6,109 nt of DNA, taken from an uncultured Collinsella sp. (GTDB lineage: Bacteria > Actinomycetota > Coriobacteriia > Coriobacteriales > Coriobacteriaceae). The DNA lies in assembly GCA_900757705.1 (NCBI GenBank), contig CAAEOW010000181.1, forward strand, positions 1 through 6,109, written 5' to 3'. A program made the translations under genes and the position numbers. Under the pieces are notes generated by a model. It searched no databases. It had not been told where the DNA came from and saw only the letters and a list, made by a program, of their open reading frames with translations. Positions 5,564-6,109 of this stretch are shown piece by piece. Within the stretch, counting starts at the first letter, position 1, and each line of letters starts with the position of its first letter.

Positions 5564-5806
5564 ATGGACCGCTCCGAAATCTTCGACAAGATCGCCGAGG
5601 TCGCTGCTGACGTTCTGGGCGTCGATGTTGCCGAAATTAGCGATGAGACCACCTTTGACGATCTCGATGCCAACTCGCTCGAGCGCCTGCAGCTGGTTAC
5701 GGCTATCGAGGACGAGTTCAACCTCGAGATCGATGACGAGACACTGCTCTCGCTCAACTCTGTCGCCGACGCCGTTGACGCGATCGAAAACGCCAGGGAG
5801 GCCTAG
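5564..5806 (+). CDS. acpP: Acyl carrier protein AcpP
   Basis: ACP is the cytoplasmic carrier of fatty-acyl chains, tethered as thioesters to a phosphopantetheine arm. The protein is 80 residues, very acidic and predicted to form the usual helix bundle. The modification site is S38 in DLDANSLERLQLV (32-45), aligned to the family DLGADSLDTVEL. The residue before the serine is Asn37 rather than the near-universal Asp. Helix II and III segments (ERLQLVTAIEDEFNLEIDDE) look normal. AGAGGAAG (5552-5559) fits the ATG at 5564. The ATG at 5549 is in frame but would put the ribosome-binding site inside the gene. It lies between plsX and rnc, consistent with the primary fatty-acid ACP of the organism. 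The frame remains open far upstream inside plsX, which is not coding. A second, specialised ACP cannot be excluded. Confidence 0.93.
   Translation: MDRSEIFDKIAEVAADVLGVDVAEISDETTFDDLDANSLERLQLVTAIEDEFNLEIDDETLLSLNSVADAVDAIENAREA
5795..5801 (+). promoter_or_regulatory. Ribosome-binding site of rnc
   Basis: AGGGAGG lies within the last codons of acpP, 8 nt before the TTG at 5810. It is the main evidence that rnc starts with this non-ATG codon. Confidence 0.8.
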
Positions 5807-5809
5807 GTC

Positions 5810-6109
5810 TTGGCTTTGTCTGAACGACTTACGCGTGCCCAGGAAATCCTGGGCCACGAGTTCAATAATAAGGTGCTGCTGCGCGCGGCGCTTACGCATC
5901 CCTCGGCAGTCGAGGGCCAGCCGGTTTCTGCCAGCTATGAGCGCCTTGAGTTCTTGGGCGATTCCATTTTGGGCGCCGTCGTCGCCCGTTCACTCTTTGA
6001 GTCCTATCCTGAGTTTGACGAGGGCAAGCTCACGCGCCTGAAGGTGTCCCTTGTCTCGGGCGCTACGCTGTCCGAGGTGTCGCATGAGCTGGGCATCGAC
6101 GACATCATC
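5810..6109 (+). CDS. rnc: Ribonuclease III, 3' end outside window
   Basis: RNase III cleaves double-stranded RNA and processes the 30S rRNA precursor and some mRNAs. The first 100 residues are present. They contain the signature ERLEFLGDSIL at 44-54, whose acidic residues E44, E47 and D51 correspond to E38, E41 and D45 of the E. coli enzyme. THPSA at 29-33 and KLTRLKVSLVSGATLSEV near 75-92 are also typical. The second acidic motif and the dsRNA-binding domain should lie beyond the window, as family members have about 230 residues. The start is inferred as TTG at 5810, because the acpP stop TAG at 5804-5806 closes the same frame and AGGGAGG (5795-5801) lies 8 nt upstream. The TTG at 5816 is a less well spaced alternative. 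It lies 3 nt after acpP and is surely co-transcribed with it. Confidence 0.94.
   Translation, partial: MALSERLTRAQEILGHEFNNKVLLRAALTHPSAVEGQPVSASYERLEFLGDSILGAVVARSLFESYPEFDEGKLTRLKVSLVSGATLSEVSHELGIDDII

Overview
The window is an ordinary but compact bacterial housekeeping block. All nine genes lie on the + strand. They are the 3' part of recG, then rsmD, coaD, a DivIVA-like coiled-coil gene, a DUF177/YceD gene, rpmF, plsX, acpP and the 5' part of rnc. The DNA is GC-rich with strong third-position G/C. The order coaD, coiled-coil gene, DUF177, then rnc resembles Actinomycetota, where the mycobacterial SepIVA gene lies beside a DUF177 gene and rnc. Protein style and gene order suggest a gut Coriobacteriia, perhaps Collinsella; this is inference, not a database match. 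I see no mobile element, CRISPR array, tRNA, rRNA or sign of recent transfer.

Layout. Positions 2-2968 hold a tightly coupled trio: recG and rsmD overlap by 4 nt (ATGA), and rsmD and coaD overlap by 8 nt. They serve replication-fork repair, 16S rRNA methylation and coenzyme A synthesis. A 68-nt gap with a promoter-like extended -10 leads to the coiled-coil gene, which overlaps the DUF177 gene by one base (TAATG). A 64-nt gap with a second promoter-like site leads to rpmF (ribosomal protein L32), a 59-residue zinc-ribbon protein. An 87-nt leader containing two hairpins precedes plsX. A 124-nt leader with a perfect 22-nt palindrome precedes acpP, and rnc follows after only 3 nt.

Functional logic. 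CoaD makes the CoA precursor that supplies the phosphopantetheine arm of acyl carrier protein. AcpP carries growing acyl chains, and PlsX converts acyl-ACP to acyl-phosphate for phospholipid synthesis. RsmD, L32, DUF177 and RNase III belong to ribosome production. The coiled-coil protein probably belongs to septation or envelope growth. The block therefore couples ribosome, lipid and division functions.

The most interesting non-coding signals are the terminator-like hairpins placed directly before the ribosome-binding regions of plsX and acpP. In the plsX case there is no room for a promoter after the hairpin, so it is either leaky or regulated. A shared TGTGGTA-type -10 motif recurs in three of the gaps. 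The ACP carries NSL instead of the usual DSL at its prosthetic-group serine. I found no convincing undescribed system.
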